Assembly: GCF_900250115.1 (NCBI RefSeq)
Contig: NZ_LT984803.1
Coordinates: 62,001 to 126,000, forward strand
DNA: 64,000 nt
Direction of reading: 5' to 3'
Source: Cupriavidus taiwanensis
Lineage (GTDB): Bacteria > Pseudomonadota > Gammaproteobacteria > Burkholderiales > Burkholderiaceae
The notes under the pieces were generated by a model. The model worked only from the letters and a program-made list of their open reading frames with translations, had not been told where the DNA came from and ran no database searches. The position numbers and the translations under genes are program-made. The number at the start of each line of letters is the position of its first letter. Positions within the stretch are counted from its first letter, which is position 1. Shown here in pieces: positions 8,004-19,884 of the stretch.

Positions 8004-9461
8004 TCACCCCAGCTTCTTCCTCAACAACTCGTTCACCTGCGCCGGATTCGCCTTGCCCCTGGTCGCCTTCATCGCCTGGCCGACCAGCGCGTTGAACGCC
8101 TTTTCCTTGCCCGAGCGGAATTCCTCGACCGACTTGGCATTGGCGGCCAGCACCTCGTCGATGATCTTTTCCAGCTCGCCGCTGTCGGACATCTGCTTCA
8201 GCCCCTTGGCCGCGATGATGGCGTCGGCGTCGCCGCCGTGCTCGCCCGCCCACATCGCCGGGAACACGTCCTTCTTGGCGGTGTTGTTCGACACCGTGCC
8301 GTCGGCGATGCGCGCCAGCAGCTTGGCCAGTTGCGCCGGCGTGACCGGGGCGGCGTCGATGGCGATGCCTTCGCGGTTCAGCTGCGAGGCCACGTCGCCC
8401 ATCAGCCAGTTGGCGGCGGGCTTGGCGCTGGCGGCACCGGCGCCGGCGACCACGGCTTCATAGTAGGCGGCGTAGGCCTTGGTCGCGGTCAGCATGGTGG
8501 CGTCATACGCCGACAGGCCGTACTGCGAGACGAAGCGCGCCTGCATCGCCGCCGGCAGCTCCGGCAGCTCGCCGCGCACGCGCTCGATCCAGCCGGCGTC
8601 GATTTCCAGCGGCATCAGGTCCGGGTCGGGGAAATAGCGGTAGTCGTGCGCGTCTTCCTTGGTGCGCATGGCGCGCGTTTCGCCGGTGTCCGGGTCGAAC
8701 AGCACGGTGGCCTGCTGGATCTTGCGGCCGTCCTCGATCTCGGCGATTTGCCACTGCACCTCGTATTCGATGGCCTGCTGCAGGAAGCGGAACGAGTTCA
8801 GGTTCTTGATCTCGCGGCGCGTGCCGAATTCCTTCTGTCCGACCGGGCGCACCGACACGTTGGCGTCGCAGCGGAAGCTGCCTTCCTGCATGTTGCCGTC
8901 GCAGATGCCCAGCCACACCACCAGCGAGTGCAGCGCCTTGGCGTACGCCACCGCTTCGGCGGCGCTGCGCATGTCGGGCTCGGTGACGATTTCCAGCAGC
9001 GGCGTGCCGGCACGGTTCAGGTCGATGCCGGTCATGCCGGCAAAATCCTCGTGCAGCGACTTGCCCGCGTCTTCTTCCAGGTGCGCGCGCGTCAGGTTGA
9101 CGGTCTTTTCGTAGAACTCGCCTTTCTTGCCTTCGACCTGGATGGTGATGGTGCCGCCCTGGACCACGGGGATCTCATACTGGCTGATCTGGTAGCCCTT
9201 GGGCAGGTCCGGGTAAAAGTAGTTCTTGCGCGCGAACACGCTGCGCGGCGCGATGGTGGCGCCGATCGCCAGGCCGAACTGGATCGCGCGCTCGACCGCG
9301 CCCTGGTTGAGCACGGGCAGCACGCCCGGCAGCGCCAGGTCCACCGGCGACGCCTGCGTGTTGGCCTCGGCGCCGAAGGCGGTGGAGGTGCCGGAAAAAA
9401 TCTTGGAGGCCGTCGACAGCTGCGCGTGCGTTTCGAGGCCGATCACCACTTCCCATTGCAT
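8004..9461 (-). CDS. gatB: Asp-tRNA(Asn)/Glu-tRNA(Gln) amidotransferase subunit B
   Basis: 485 aa from the ATG at 9461 ([15 protein letters not shown]), with AGGAA upstream. The frame stays open far upstream into the neighbouring gene, but the family starts here. The N-terminal kinase-like cradle contains [20 protein letters not shown] and [16 protein letters not shown]; the C-terminus carries the helical and YqeY-like tail ([25 protein letters not shown]) that binds tRNA. GatB activates the mischarged aminoacyl-tRNA for transamidation with ammonia from GatA. It is separated from gatA by two unrelated genes, unlike the usual contiguous gatCAB. Confidence 0.97.
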   Translation of the reverse strand: MQWEVVIGLETHAQLSTASKIFSGTSTAFGAEANTQASPVDLALPGVLPVLNQGAVERAIQFGLAIGATIAPRSVFARKNYFYPDLPKGYQISQYEIPVVQGGTITIQVEGKKGEFYEKTVNLTRAHLEEDAGKSLHEDFAGMTGIDLNRAGTPLLEIVTEPDMRSAAEAVAYAKALHSLVVWLGICDGNMQEGSFRCDANVSVRPVGQKEFGTRREIKNLNSFRFLQQAIEYEVQWQIAEIEDGRKIQQATVLFDPDTGETRAMRTKEDAHDYRYFPDPDLMPLEIDAGWIERVRGELPELPAAMQARFVSQYGLSAYDATMLTATKAYAAYYEAVVAGAGAASAKPAANWLMGDVASQLNREGIAIDAAPVTPAQLAKLLARIADGTVSNNTAKKDVFPAMWAGEHGGDADAIIAAKGLKQMSDSGELEKIIDEVLAANAKSVEEFRSGKEKAFNALVGQAMKATRGKANPAQVNELLRKKLG

Positions 9462-9550
9462 GGCGGTATTCCTGTTCGGTTCTTTCGGTGTTGTCTGTTG
9501 CGAGGGAGCGGCTGCGCCGCCCCGGTGTTCTGTCTGGTCTGGCATGGCGG

Positions 9551-10660
9551 TCAGGGGTCGGGGCTGGCCAGCCAGGAGTCGAGCTGGGCCAGCGCGGCCA
9601 CGCGAGCCACCGCGTCGCCGCCGACGGTGACGCTCTGGCCCTTGCGCATGGCGGCGGCGGGCACATCGCTGCGCCGATGCAGCTCGCTGGTGCCGTCGAA
9701 GCCGTGATAGGCGCCCGGATAGATCTCCAGCCGGAAGCGCGCCCCCGGCTGGCGCGCCTGCACCGCGCTCTGCAGCATGGCGCAGCGGGTCGCGGGGGTC
9801 CAGTCGTCGGCGCCGCCGATCATCAGCAGCAACGGCGCGCGCAGGCGGAAGCTGTGCTGCTGCACCGCGCGCTTGCAGCCCGGGTAGAACGCCACCGCGC
9901 GCTCCACCGGCGGCGTGCCGGCCGGCCACGGGCGGCTGGCGTCCACGGTCGCCAGCACCGCCTGCGCGCCGTTGGACCAGCCCAGCAGCACGATGCGCGC
10001 GGCATCGGCCGCGGGCTGCTGCGCCACCCAGCGCAGCGCGGCGAGCGCGTCGGCGCGGCGGGTGCGGTCGTCGATGGCACGGTTGTCGATGGGCTCGGCG
10101 CAGATGCCGTGGGGCCTGCCGCGCGCGCTGAAGCTGTCCGGCATCAGCACCGCGTAGCCGCGTTCGGTGAGCCAGTGCGCGTATTCGCGGTAGCGTTGCT
10201 GCAGCTGCCCCGCAACGTCCGCGGTGTCGGCGCCGGTTGCCGCCGCGCTGCCGTCGCGCGCGGCGCGCTGCGCCAGCAGGCCGCCGCAGCCGTGCAGCGC
10301 CACCACCACCGGCAGCGCGCGCGGCGTGGTGCCCTCGCGCGGCAGGAACCAGTAGGCGGTCAGCGCCGGCGTGGCGGCATCGCCGCGCAGCTGGACCCGC
10401 TGCGCGGGCACGGGCGCGACTGCCGCCCTGGCTGCTGCCGAAGAAGCGGGCGCGGCCCGGCTCACGGCGTTCGGCGCCAGCACGCCCGCCGGCGTCAGCG
10501 GGGCCGGCGCATCCAGCGGGGGTGCCGGCAGGTCCGGCGTATGCGCCGCGGCGCCGGCCAGCCAAGCGCCAAACGCCAGCGCCGCCGCGGCGCGCAGCCA
10601 CGCGCCCGCCGGACGGGCGGCGCGTGGCGCGTGTTGCGGGATGGCGGGGGCGTGGACCAT
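9551..10660 (-). CDS. Secreted dienelactone-hydrolase-family alpha/beta hydrolase
   Basis: 369 aa. N-terminal signal-like segment ([16 protein letters not shown]) followed by a Pro/Ala-rich spacer to about residue 85, then an alpha/beta hydrolase fold. Oxyanion region VVALHGCGG, nucleophile elbow GWSNG, acid in IGGADDW and His in GAYHGFDG give a complete Ser-Asp-His triad. Similar proteins hydrolyse small esters or lactones; the substrate cannot be predicted. It sits 26 bp after the small lipoprotein and 89 bp before gatB on the same strand, so it may be co-transcribed with the gat genes without any obvious functional link. Confidence 0.85.
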   Translation of the reverse strand: MVHAPAIPQHAPRAARPAGAWLRAAAALAFGAWLAGAAAHTPDLPAPPLDAPAPLTPAGVLAPNAVSRAAPASSAAARAAVAPVPAQRVQLRGDAATPALTAYWFLPREGTTPRALPVVVALHGCGGLLAQRAARDGSAAATGADTADVAGQLQQRYREYAHWLTERGYAVLMPDSFSARGRPHGICAEPIDNRAIDDRTRRADALAALRWVAQQPAADAARIVLLGWSNGAQAVLATVDASRPWPAGTPPVERAVAFYPGCKRAVQQHSFRLRAPLLLMIGGADDWTPATRCAMLQSAVQARQPGARFRLEIYPGAYHGFDGTSELHRRSDVPAAAMRKGQSVTVGGDAVARVAALAQLDSWLASPDP

Positions 10661-10686
10661 GGCCGGCTGCTGTGGCGACAGTGGCG

Positions 10687-11145
10687 TCAGCGCGTGGGGG
10701 CGCAGGCGCCGGTGCCGGGCTCGAACATCACGGGCCAGGCCTGCTCATAGATGCCGGGGGTACAGCGCTGCTGGCAGTTGGCGTGCGCCAGCGTGACTCG
10801 GCGCGGGTCCTGCCACACCATCAGCTTGCAGCCGCTGCCGTCATTGGCGCGCAGCTCGATATGCGGCTTCTTCTGGGTCTGGCGGAAGTCGGCCAGGTTG
10901 AAGCTGCACGAGCCGCGCTTGCCCACCCACAGCTTCCACGACAACTGCTGCACGCTGTTGTCCGCGATGCGCAGCTGCGCATCTTCGCGGAAGCCGTCTT
11001 CCTCGGTGCGGCGGCAGTCGCCGGCCAGGTCGATGTCGCGGCTGGCGATCGGCGTGGGCTTGCCGATGATCGGCAGCTGGATGCAGCCGGCCACCAGCGC
11101 GGCGAGCGCGGCGGCAGCAAGCAGGCGGAGCAGGGTGCGGGTCAT
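10687..11145 (-). CDS. Small uncharacterised lipoprotein
   Basis: 152 aa from the ATG at 11145, only 2 bp after the gatA stop. The lipobox LVAGC follows a hydrophobic stretch ([16 protein letters not shown]). The mature part holds several Cys residues besides the lipid Cys ([38 protein letters not shown]), suggesting disulfides in a periplasmic fold. I do not recognise the family beyond this. Tight spacing to gatA implies translation from the same transcript. The start is supported by the signal peptide; a longer open frame upstream overlaps gatA. Confidence 0.8.
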   Translation of the reverse strand: MTRTLLRLLAAAALAALVAGCIQLPIIGKPTPIASRDIDLAGDCRRTEEDGFREDAQLRIADNSVQQLSWKLWVGKRGSCSFNLADFRQTQKKPHIELRANDGSGCKLMVWQDPRRVTLAHANCQQRCTPGIYEQAWPVMFEPGTGACAPTR

Positions 11146-11147
11146 GG

Positions 11148-12653
11148 TCAGGCCTTGGCGGGGCGGCGCAGGTGCCAGTCGGTCGCCTGCTGGAACGCAT
11201 GCGCGGCCTGCAGCAGGCGCGCTTCGTCGAAGTAGTTGCCGATCAGCTGCAGGCCGACGGGCAGGTTGCCCTCGCCGAAGCCGCACGGCACGCTCATGCC
11301 GGGCAGGCCGGCCAGGCTGGTCGACAGCGTGAAGATATCGGCCAGGTACATCTGCACCGGATCCGAGGTCTTCTCGCCCAGCTTCCACGCTACCGTCGGC
11401 GCCACCGGGCCCATGATCACGTCGCACTGGGCGAAGGCGCGCTGGAAGTCGTCGGCGATGATGCGGCGGATCTTCTGCGCCTGCAGGTAGTAGGCGTCGT
11501 AGTAGCCGTGCGACAGCACGTAGGTGCCGACCATGATGCGGCGCTTGACCTCGGCGCCGAAGCCTTCGGCGCGGGTCTTCTTGTACATGTCGAGCAGGTC
11601 GCGGTACTCGGCGGCGCGGTGGCCGTAGCGCACGCCGTCGAAGCGCGACAGGTTGGACGAAGCCTCGGCCGGCGCGATCACGTAGTACACCGGGATCGAC
11701 AGCTCGGTCTTGGGCAGCGATACCTCGACCAGCGTTGCGCCCAGCTTTTCATATTCGGCCAGCGCCGCGCGCACGGCCTGCTCGACATCGGCCGACAGGC
11801 CCTTGCCGAAGTACTCCTTCGGCAGGCCGATGCGCAGCCCCGCCAGCGGGCGCTCTGCCGTGGCGCCGGCGCGCGGCTGGCCCAGCAGGCGGGTGTAGTC
11901 CTCGTCCACGCCGCCTTGCTCCGGCGGGATGCTGGTCGAGTCCTTCGGGTCGAAGCCGGCCATGGCGTTGAGCAGCAGCGCGCAGTCCTCGGCGCTGTGG
12001 GCCATCGGGCCGCCCTGGTCCAGCGACGAGGCAAAGGCGATCATGCCGTAGCGCGACACGCGGCCGTAGGTTGGCTTGATGCCGGTGATGCCCGAGAACG
12101 ATGCCGGCTGGCGGATCGAGCCGCCGGTGTCGGTGCCGGTGGCGGCGGGCGCGAGGCCGGCGGCGACCGCGGTGGCCGAGCCGCCCGACGAGCCGCCGGG
12201 CACGCGGCTGGCGTCCCACGGGTTGCGCACCGGTCCGAAATGCGAGTTCTCGTTGGACGAGCCCATCGCGAACTCGTCCATGTTGGTCTTGCCCAGCGTG
12301 ACCATGCCGGCGGCCGCCATGCGTTCGACCACGGTGGCGTCGAACGGGCTTTCATAGTTGGCCAGCATCTTCGAGCCGGCGGTGGCGCGCCAGCCGCGCG
12401 TGACGAACACATCCTTGTGCGCCACCGGCACGCCGGTCAGCGGCGCGGCCTCGCCGCGCGCGCGGCGCGCATCGGCGGCGCGGGCCTGGGCCAGGGTCAG
12501 CTCGGCGTCGACGTGGATGAAGGCGTTGAGCGCGCTGGCCTGCTCGATGCGGGCCAGGTATTCGCGCGCGAGTTCCTCGGCGGAGACGGTGCGCGCGGCC
12601 AGGGCGTCGGCAAGCTGGCGCAGGGAAGTCACGGAATCAGCGGAAAAGGGCAT
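11148..12653 (-). CDS. gatA: Asp-tRNA(Asn)/Glu-tRNA(Gln) amidotransferase subunit A
   Basis: 501 aa amidase-signature protein. The Lys of [11 protein letters not shown], the Ser of [10 protein letters not shown] and the Ser of [14 protein letters not shown] form the Ser-cisSer-Lys triad that releases ammonia from glutamine. The C-terminal region [11 protein letters not shown]...LPVGLQLIG matches the family. GatA channels ammonia to GatB to convert Glu-tRNA(Gln) or Asp-tRNA(Asn) to the correct species. It lies 85 bp after gatC. No clear ribosome site precedes the ATG, though the N-terminus [18 protein letters not shown] fits known proteins. Confidence 0.97.
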   Translation of the reverse strand: MPFSADSVTSLRQLADALAARTVSAEELAREYLARIEQASALNAFIHVDAELTLAQARAADARRARGEAAPLTGVPVAHKDVFVTRGWRATAGSKMLANYESPFDATVVERMAAAGMVTLGKTNMDEFAMGSSNENSHFGPVRNPWDASRVPGGSSGGSATAVAAGLAPAATGTDTGGSIRQPASFSGITGIKPTYGRVSRYGMIAFASSLDQGGPMAHSAEDCALLLNAMAGFDPKDSTSIPPEQGGVDEDYTRLLGQPRAGATAERPLAGLRIGLPKEYFGKGLSADVEQAVRAALAEYEKLGATLVEVSLPKTELSIPVYYVIAPAEASSNLSRFDGVRYGHRAAEYRDLLDMYKKTRAEGFGAEVKRRIMVGTYVLSHGYYDAYYLQAQKIRRIIADDFQRAFAQCDVIMGPVAPTVAWKLGEKTSDPVQMYLADIFTLSTSLAGLPGMSVPCGFGEGNLPVGLQLIGNYFDEARLLQAAHAFQQATDWHLRRPAKA

Positions 12654-12738
12654 GACAGTCGGTCGGCATCAGGGGTGTTGTACTGGCGGGCGGACCGTGT
12701 CGGGCCTGGCAGCGCAGGCGGCACGGCCCGGGCACGGG

Positions 12739-13038
12739 TCATTCGATGACCTTGGGCACCAGGTACAGGCCGTCTTCGGTGGCCGGCGCGGGGCGCTGGT
12801 AGTCGGCGCGGCGGTCGGCCTCGGTGACCACGTCCTCGCGCAGGCGCTGGACCATGTCGCGCACGGCCGACAGCGGATGCGCCAGCGGCTCGATGCCGGT
12901 GGTGTCGACCGCCTGCATTTGCTCGACCAGCGAGAAAAAGTTGTTCAGCTGCGCAAGCGTCTGGGCGGCCTCGTCATCGCTGGTTTCGATGCGGGCGAGG
13001 TGGGCAATGCGCTTGACGTCGGATAGGTCGAGGGCCAT
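12739..13038 (-). CDS. gatC: Asp-tRNA(Asn)/Glu-tRNA(Gln) amidotransferase subunit C
   Basis: 99 aa, normal size. [24 protein letters not shown] and the tail [23 protein letters not shown]...[18 protein letters not shown] are characteristic. GatC wraps around the GatA-GatB interface and stabilises it. First gene of the gat cluster, transcribed away from mreB, with a long 5' leader if the -10 at 13215 is used. Confidence 0.97.
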   Translation of the reverse strand: MALDLSDVKRIAHLARIETSDDEAAQTLAQLNNFFSLVEQMQAVDTTGIEPLAHPLSAVRDMVQRLREDVVTEADRRADYQRPAPATEDGLYLVPKVIE

Positions 13039-14670
<1,632 letters not shown>

Positions 14671-14866
14671 GAAGGACGCTCACGTGGCGATGCGCGGCCT
14701 GCCGGATCGAGTGATCATGGCGGCGTCGCGGCGCCTCATCCGCCGGGGCCGGGCCCTGGCAGCTCCCGCCGCCCGACCGTGCCGCGCCCGATCCCGCCAG
14801 GGGCCGGGGCGCGCCGCGGCGGGCGGCGGGGCGTTTCCGCGTGGCCTCCGGCCTTTGTTCGGGTAA

Positions 14867-15832
14867 ATGGATTACTCCCCTCCGCCGCTCTTCAAGCAAG
14901 GCACCTCGGCCGTCGCCAGGCTGGTCCTGTATGTGGGCATCGCGCTGGCGCTGCTGGTGGTCGACGCCCGTTTCGACGCGCTGCGCGTGGGCCGGCAGGT
15001 TGCCGCCACCGTGCTGATGCCGGTCGAGCGCCTGGTGCTGGCGCCGCGCGACGCGCTGCGCACCATGTTCGACTATGCGCAGTCGTCGGCGACGCTCGCC
15101 ACCGAGAACCGCGAGCTGCGCCAGAACGCGGTGCAGCAGGCCCAGGCCTCGGTGCGCCAGGCGCAGCTCGAGGCCGAGAACAACCAGTTGCGCAAGCTGC
15201 TCGGGCTGGCGCAGCAGTCGGCCACGCCGGTGACCGCGGCCGAGATCCTGTATGACGCGCGCGATCCGTACAGCCAGCGCATCGTCATCGACAAGGGCAG
15301 CCAGCACGGCCTGCGCGCCGGCTACCCGGTGATCGACGAGCGCGGCGTGGTGGGGCAGGTCACGCGCGTGTCGCCGTTCCAGTCCGAGGTGACACTGCTG
15401 ACCGACAAGGACCAGGCGATTCCGGTGCAGGTGGTGCGCAACGGCCTGCGCAGCGTGGCCTTCGGCGGCGCGCGCGCGGGCCACCTCGACCTGCGCTTCA
15501 TGGCCGCCGCCGCCGACCTGCAGCAGGGCGACCTGCTGGTGACCTCGGGCCTGGACGGCACCTATCCGCCGGGCCTGCCGGTGGCGAAGATCGTGCAGAT
15601 CGAGCGCAAGGCCGATACCGCGTTCTCGCGTGTCTATTGCGAGCCGGTGGCCGGCGTGCGCGCGCACCGCCAGCTGCTGGTGGTGCGCTACGACGCCGCC
15701 ATCCCGGCGCGCGAAGCGGTCGAGGCGCGGCCGCAGGCGCCGGTCAAGGGCGCCAAGTCCGCCGCGGCGCGCGCCGCGGCCGACAGCGCCGCGGCCGGCA
15801 AGGCCGCGCCCGCCAAGGAGGCACCACGGTGA
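14867..15832 (+). CDS. mreC: Rod-shape-determining protein MreC
   Basis: 321 aa. One transmembrane segment at about 20-37 (LVLYVGIALALLVVDARF), a periplasmic coiled coil about 65-110 (ENRELRQNAVQQAQASVRQAQLEAEN split by LRKLLGL), then the double beta-barrel domain with the motif IDKGSQHGLRAGYPVIDERGVVGQV. A C-terminal Ala/Lys-rich tail (about 280-321) is poorly conserved. MreC activates PBP2 within the elongasome. It follows mreB after 196 bp and overlaps mreD by 4 bp (GTGA). Confidence 0.96.
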   Translation: MDYSPPPLFKQGTSAVARLVLYVGIALALLVVDARFDALRVGRQVAATVLMPVERLVLAPRDALRTMFDYAQSSATLATENRELRQNAVQQAQASVRQAQLEAENNQLRKLLGLAQQSATPVTAAEILYDARDPYSQRIVIDKGSQHGLRAGYPVIDERGVVGQVTRVSPFQSEVTLLTDKDQAIPVQVVRNGLRSVAFGGARAGHLDLRFMAAAADLQQGDLLVTSGLDGTYPPGLPVAKIVQIERKADTAFSRVYCEPVAGVRAHRQLLVVRYDAAIPAREAVEARPQAPVKGAKSAAARAAADSAAAGKAAPAKEAPR

Positions 15833-16341
15833 CCAATCCCCAATACCTGCTGCGGCCGGTCAATCCGGCCTTCATCGCCTTCAGCTTCGTGCTGGCGTTC
15901 CTGTTCAACCTGATGCCGTGGGGCACCACGCTGTGGATCCCGGACATGGTGGCGCTGGTGCTGGTGTTCTGGAACATCCACCAGCCGCGCAAGGTGGGCA
16001 TGGGCGTGGCCTTCCTGCTCGGCCTGCTGATGGACGTGCACGATGCCCGGCTGCTGGGCGAGCACGCGCTGGCTTACACGCTGCTGGCCTACTTCGCCAT
16101 CACCATCCACCGCCGTGTGCTGTGGTTCACGGTCTATACCCAGGCGCTGCACGTGCTGCCGCTGCTGTTCATCGCGCACGCGGTGCCGGTGCTGATCCGC
16201 CTGGCGATGGGCGCGCCGCTGCCCGGCTGGTCGCTGCTGCTGGCGCCGGCGATCGAGGCGCTGCTGTGGCCGCTCGCCACCAGCCTGCTGCTGGCGCCGC
16301 AGCGCCGCTCGACCGATGTCGACGAGACCCGGCCGATCTGA
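15829..16341 (+). CDS. mreD: Rod-shape-determining membrane protein MreD
   Basis: 170 aa starting at a GTG that overlaps the mreC stop. A near-perfect AAGGAGG at 15815-15821, 7 nt upstream, fixes this start, although the frame is open further up. Five to six hydrophobic segments (FIAFSFVLAFLFNLMPWG, MVALVLVFWNI, GVAFLLGLLMDV, YTLLAYFAITI, LLFIAHAVPVLIRLAMG, and LLLAPAIEALLWPLATSLLL) fit the MreD inner-membrane fold. The HxP-like NIHQPRKVGMG loop and LLMDVHDARLLGEHAL motif are typical. It partners MreC in rod-shape control. Confidence 0.95.
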   Translation: MTNPQYLLRPVNPAFIAFSFVLAFLFNLMPWGTTLWIPDMVALVLVFWNIHQPRKVGMGVAFLLGLLMDVHDARLLGEHALAYTLLAYFAITIHRRVLWFTVYTQALHVLPLLFIAHAVPVLIRLAMGAPLPGWSLLLAPAIEALLWPLATSLLLAPQRRSTDVDETRPI

Positions 16342-16407
16342 CGCCGCCATCGCCATCACCATCGCCCGCCATCGTCCACCACCGATATCTCCAGGCCACG
16401 CAGTACC

Positions 16408-18714
16408 ATGACCGAAATCCGCAACGTCGAACTGGAAATCGGCCGCTTCCGCATCCGCGTGGCGGCCGCGGCGCTGTTTACGGTGATCTGCTTTGGCCTG
16501 CTGTTCTCGCGCTTCCTCTGGCTGCAGTGGTACAAGCATGACCAGTACTCGGCCAAGGCCGAGGACAACCGCATCTCGGTGGCGCCGATCGAGCCCAACC
16601 GCGGCATCATCATGGACCGCAACGGGGTCGTGCTGGCGCGCAACTATTCCGCATACACACTCGAAATCACCCCGTCCAAGCTGACCGATACGCTGGACAA
16701 CACCATCGAAGGCCTGTCTGCGCTGGTCGACATCCAGCCGCGCGACCGGCGCCGCTTCAAGCGGCTGATGGAGGAGTCGCGCAGCTTTGAAAGCCTGCCG
16801 ATCCGCAGCCAGCTGACCGACGGGGAAGTGGCGCGCTTCTCCGCGCAGCGCTTCCGCTTCCCCGGCGTCGACGTGCGGGCCCGGCTGTTCCGCCAGTATC
16901 CGCTGGGCGAGTCGGCGTCGCACGTGATCGGCTACCTGGGCCGCATTTCGCAACGCGACCAGGAGCGCATCGAAGCCATGGACGAGGCCAACGATGCCGA
17001 TGGCGCCAGGTACGACCCGCGCAAGGATGCCGACAACTACAAGGGCTCCAACTACATCGGCAAGATCGGCCTCGAGCAGAGCTACGAGACCGAGCTGCAC
17101 GGACTGACCGGGTTCGAGGAAGTGGAAGTGAGCGCGGGCGGCCGCCCGATCCGTACCCTGTCCACCTCGCCGGCGACGCCGGGCAACAACCTGATCCTGT
17201 CGCTGGACATCCGCCTGCAGCAGCTGGCCGAGGCGCTCTACGGCGACCGCCGCGGCGCGCTGGTGGCGATCGAGCCGTCCACGGGCGACATCCTGGCCTT
17301 TGTCTCCAAGCCCACCTTCGACCCCAACCTGTTTGTCGAAGGCATCGACACCAATACCTGGAACGAGCTCAACGGCTCGCCCGACAAGCCGCTGCTGAAC
17401 CGCCCGCTGCGTGGCACGTATCCGCCGGGCTCGACCTACAAGCCGTTCATGGCACTGGCGGCGCTGACGACCGGCAAGCGCACCGCGAACTGGGGCATGT
17501 CGGATCCGGGCTTCTTCACGCTGGGCAACCACACCTTCCGCGACGACAAGCCGGGCGGCCACGGCTGGGTCGACATGCACAGCTCGATCGTGCATTCATG
17601 CGACACCTACTACTACGTGCTGGCGCGCGACATGGGGGTCAACGGCATCCATGACTTCATGAAGCCGCTGGGCTTCGGCCAGATCACCGGCATCGACATC
17701 GAGGGCGAAAGCCGCGGCATCCTGCCGTCGACCGACTGGAAGCGCCGCGCCTACCGCAAGCCCGAGCAGCAGAAGTGGTATGAGGGCGAGACCATCTCGC
17801 TGGGCATCGGCCAGGGCTACAACAGTTTCACCATCCTGCAGCTGGCGCAGGCGACCTCGGTGATCGTCAACGACGGCAAGGTGATGAAGCCGCACCTGGT
17901 CAAGGCCATCGAAGACGCGGTCACGCGCAAGCGCACGCTGACCGTGCCCAAGGAAAGCTACACCATCCCGCTCAAGCAGGCCGACATCAACGTGATCAAG
18001 CGCGCCATGGTGGCGGTGACGCACTCGGGCACGGCCGCGCGCGTGTTCGCCGGCGCCGCCTACGAGTCCGCCGGCAAGACCGGCACGGCGCAGACCTACA
18101 GCCTGTCCAAGGGCGAGAAGTACAACCACCACGCGCTCGCCGAGCACAAGCGCGACCACTCGCTGTACACGGCCTTCGCGCCGGCCGACAACCCCAAGAT
18201 CGCGATCGCGCTGATCGTCGAGAACGCCGGCTTCGGTGCCGCGGTGGCCGCGCCGATCGCGCGCAAGGTGATGGACTACTACCTGACCGGCAAGTGGCCC
18301 GCCGAGCTGGAGGCGATGGCGCCCCCTGCCAGCGAGCGCGTGGCCGGACGCGCGCCGGTGGAGACGCCGAGCGTGTTCACCACCGGCCAGACCGCCAGCA
18401 TTGCCAGCGCCACGGTGATGTCCAGCGGCGGCGCGTCGGCCAGCGGCGCTGACGCCAGCGCGGTGGCGGCGGCCTCGGCCGCGCATGTGCCGACGCCGGA
18501 AGCGATCGCCGCGACGCTCGACCCCGACGCCATCGCCCCGGCCTCGGCGGTGCAGACGCTGGACCAGCGCATGCTGCAGGCGCTGGGCCACAGCAAGCCG
18601 CAGACCCCGGCGCCGGCCTCGGCGGCGGCCGTGCCGGCCAAGGCGCCCGCGCCCAAACCACGCGTCAGGCCCGTGGCTGCCAAGGCAGCCAGCGGTGCCG
18701 ACGCCACTCGCTGA
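16408..18714 (+). CDS. mrdA: Penicillin-binding protein 2 (transpeptidase, elongasome)
   Basis: 768 aa class B PBP. One transmembrane anchor at about 20-42, a pedestal domain, and the transpeptidase with catalytic Ser342 in STYK (GSTYKPF), SCD at 397-399 and Lys557 in KTGTAQ. It cross-links peptidoglycan during side-wall growth together with RodA. Residues from about 640 to the end form an Ala/Pro/Ser-rich extension without recognisable fold, making it well over 100 residues longer than the E. coli enzyme. It lies between mreD (66 bp gap) and rodA (11 bp gap). Confidence 0.97.
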   Translation: MTEIRNVELEIGRFRIRVAAAALFTVICFGLLFSRFLWLQWYKHDQYSAKAEDNRISVAPIEPNRGIIMDRNGVVLARNYSAYTLEITPSKLTDTLDNTIEGLSALVDIQPRDRRRFKRLMEESRSFESLPIRSQLTDGEVARFSAQRFRFPGVDVRARLFRQYPLGESASHVIGYLGRISQRDQERIEAMDEANDADGARYDPRKDADNYKGSNYIGKIGLEQSYETELHGLTGFEEVEVSAGGRPIRTLSTSPATPGNNLILSLDIRLQQLAEALYGDRRGALVAIEPSTGDILAFVSKPTFDPNLFVEGIDTNTWNELNGSPDKPLLNRPLRGTYPPGSTYKPFMALAALTTGKRTANWGMSDPGFFTLGNHTFRDDKPGGHGWVDMHSSIVHSCDTYYYVLARDMGVNGIHDFMKPLGFGQITGIDIEGESRGILPSTDWKRRAYRKPEQQKWYEGETISLGIGQGYNSFTILQLAQATSVIVNDGKVMKPHLVKAIEDAVTRKRTLTVPKESYTIPLKQADINVIKRAMVAVTHSGTAARVFAGAAYESAGKTGTAQTYSLSKGEKYNHHALAEHKRDHSLYTAFAPADNPKIAIALIVENAGFGAAVAAPIARKVMDYYLTGKWPAELEAMAPPASERVAGRAPVETPSVFTTGQTASIASATVMSSGGASASGADASAVAAASAAHVPTPEAIAATLDPDAIAPASAVQTLDQRMLQALGHSKPQTPAPASAAAVPAKAPAPKPRVRPVAAKAASGADATR

Positions 18715-18725
18715 AGGAGACGCGC

Positions 18726-19868
18726 ATGGATCGACGCCGCGTCATGTCCCTGGTCAAGACCGCGCTGACCGGTTTTGACAAGCCGCTCTCGCTGATCGTG
18801 TTCCTGCTGTTCGCCACCGGCATCGTGGCGTTGTATTCGGCCGCCATCGACATGCCGGGACGGGTCGAGGACCAGTTGCGCAACATCCTGCTGTCGTACG
18901 TGGTGATGTTCGTGATCGCCTACCTGCCGACCCAGACGCTGATGCGGGTGGCGGTGCCGATCTATACGGTCGGGGTGGCACTGCTGATCGCAGTGGCCAT
19001 GTTCGGCCTGATCCGCAAGGGTGCGCGCCGCTGGCTCTATGTCGGCATGGTGATCCAGCCGTCCGAGATCATGAAGATCTCGATGCCGCTGATGCTGGCG
19101 TGGTATTTCCAGAAACGCGAGGGCGTGATCCGGTGGTTCGACTTCATCGTCGCGCTGGTGCTGCTGCTGATTCCGGTGGGGCTGATCGCCAAGCAGCCCG
19201 ACCTGGGCACGGCGCTGCTGGTGATGGCCGCGGGCCTTTATGTGATCTACTTCGCAGGGCTGTCGTGGAAGCTGATCCTGCCGCTGATGGGGATCCTGGT
19301 GGTCGCCATCACGCTGCTGATCACCTTCCAGAACGACATATGCGCGCCGGGCGTGAACTGGCCGGTGCTGCACGACTACCAGCAGCACCGCGTCTGCACG
19401 CTGCTGGACCCGACCAGCGATCCGCTCGGCAAGGGTTTCCACACGATCCAGTCGATCATCGCGATCGGCTCGGGCGGGGTCGAGGGCAAGGGCTGGCTCA
19501 AGGGCACGCAGACCCACCTGGAATTCATCCCGGAAAAGCACACCGACTTTATCTTCGCGGTGTACTCGGAAGAGTTCGGCCTGATCGGCAACGCGGTGCT
19601 GCTAGTGCTGTACCTGCTGCTGATCTTCCGCGGGCTCTTTATCGCGGCCAATGCGCCGACGCTGTTCTCGCGGCTGCTGGCGGGGTCGATCACGCTGATC
19701 TTCTTTACCTATGCCTTCGTCAACATGGGCATGGTCAGCGGCATCCTGCCGGTGGTGGGCGTGCCGCTGCCGCTGCTGAGCTACGGCGGCACCGCGCTGG
19801 TGACGCTGGGCGCGGGCATCGGCATCTTGATGAGCATTTCGCGGCAGAAGCGGCTGATCCAGACGTAG
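18726..19868 (+). CDS. rodA: SEDS peptidoglycan glycosyltransferase RodA
   Basis: 380 aa polytopic SEDS protein with about ten transmembrane segments. Family motifs: ARRWLYVGMVIQPSEIMKISMPL, the long periplasmic loop region GKGFHTIQSIIAIGSGGVEGKGWLKGTQTHLEFIPEKHTDFIFAV (given as landmarks GSGG, GTQTHLEFIPE and HTDFIF), and the C-terminal LPVVGVPLPLLSYGGTAL. It polymerises lipid II glycans in complex with PBP2. AAGGAGA precedes the ATG. Last gene of the mre-mrd operon; a structured repeat follows 16 bp after the stop. Confidence 0.97.
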   Translation: MDRRRVMSLVKTALTGFDKPLSLIVFLLFATGIVALYSAAIDMPGRVEDQLRNILLSYVVMFVIAYLPTQTLMRVAVPIYTVGVALLIAVAMFGLIRKGARRWLYVGMVIQPSEIMKISMPLMLAWYFQKREGVIRWFDFIVALVLLLIPVGLIAKQPDLGTALLVMAAGLYVIYFAGLSWKLILPLMGILVVAITLLITFQNDICAPGVNWPVLHDYQQHRVCTLLDPTSDPLGKGFHTIQSIIAIGSGGVEGKGWLKGTQTHLEFIPEKHTDFIFAVYSEEFGLIGNAVLLVLYLLLIFRGLFIAANAPTLFSRLLAGSITLIFFTYAFVNMGMVSGILPVVGVPLPLLSYGGTALVTLGAGIGILMSISRQKRLIQT

Positions 19869-19884
19869 GCCGTTGCATACCGCT

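Noticed and set aside
8004..10601. Apparent 865-aa fusion of gatB with the upstream gene
   Set aside because: The extra part is the hydrolase gene in a wrong frame. GatB starts at MQWEVV with AGGAA before it.
15688..17595. 635-codon open frame on the minus strand opposite mreD/mrdA
   Set aside because: Antisense shadow of well-identified genes in high-GC DNA; Arg/Gln/His-rich with no family features.
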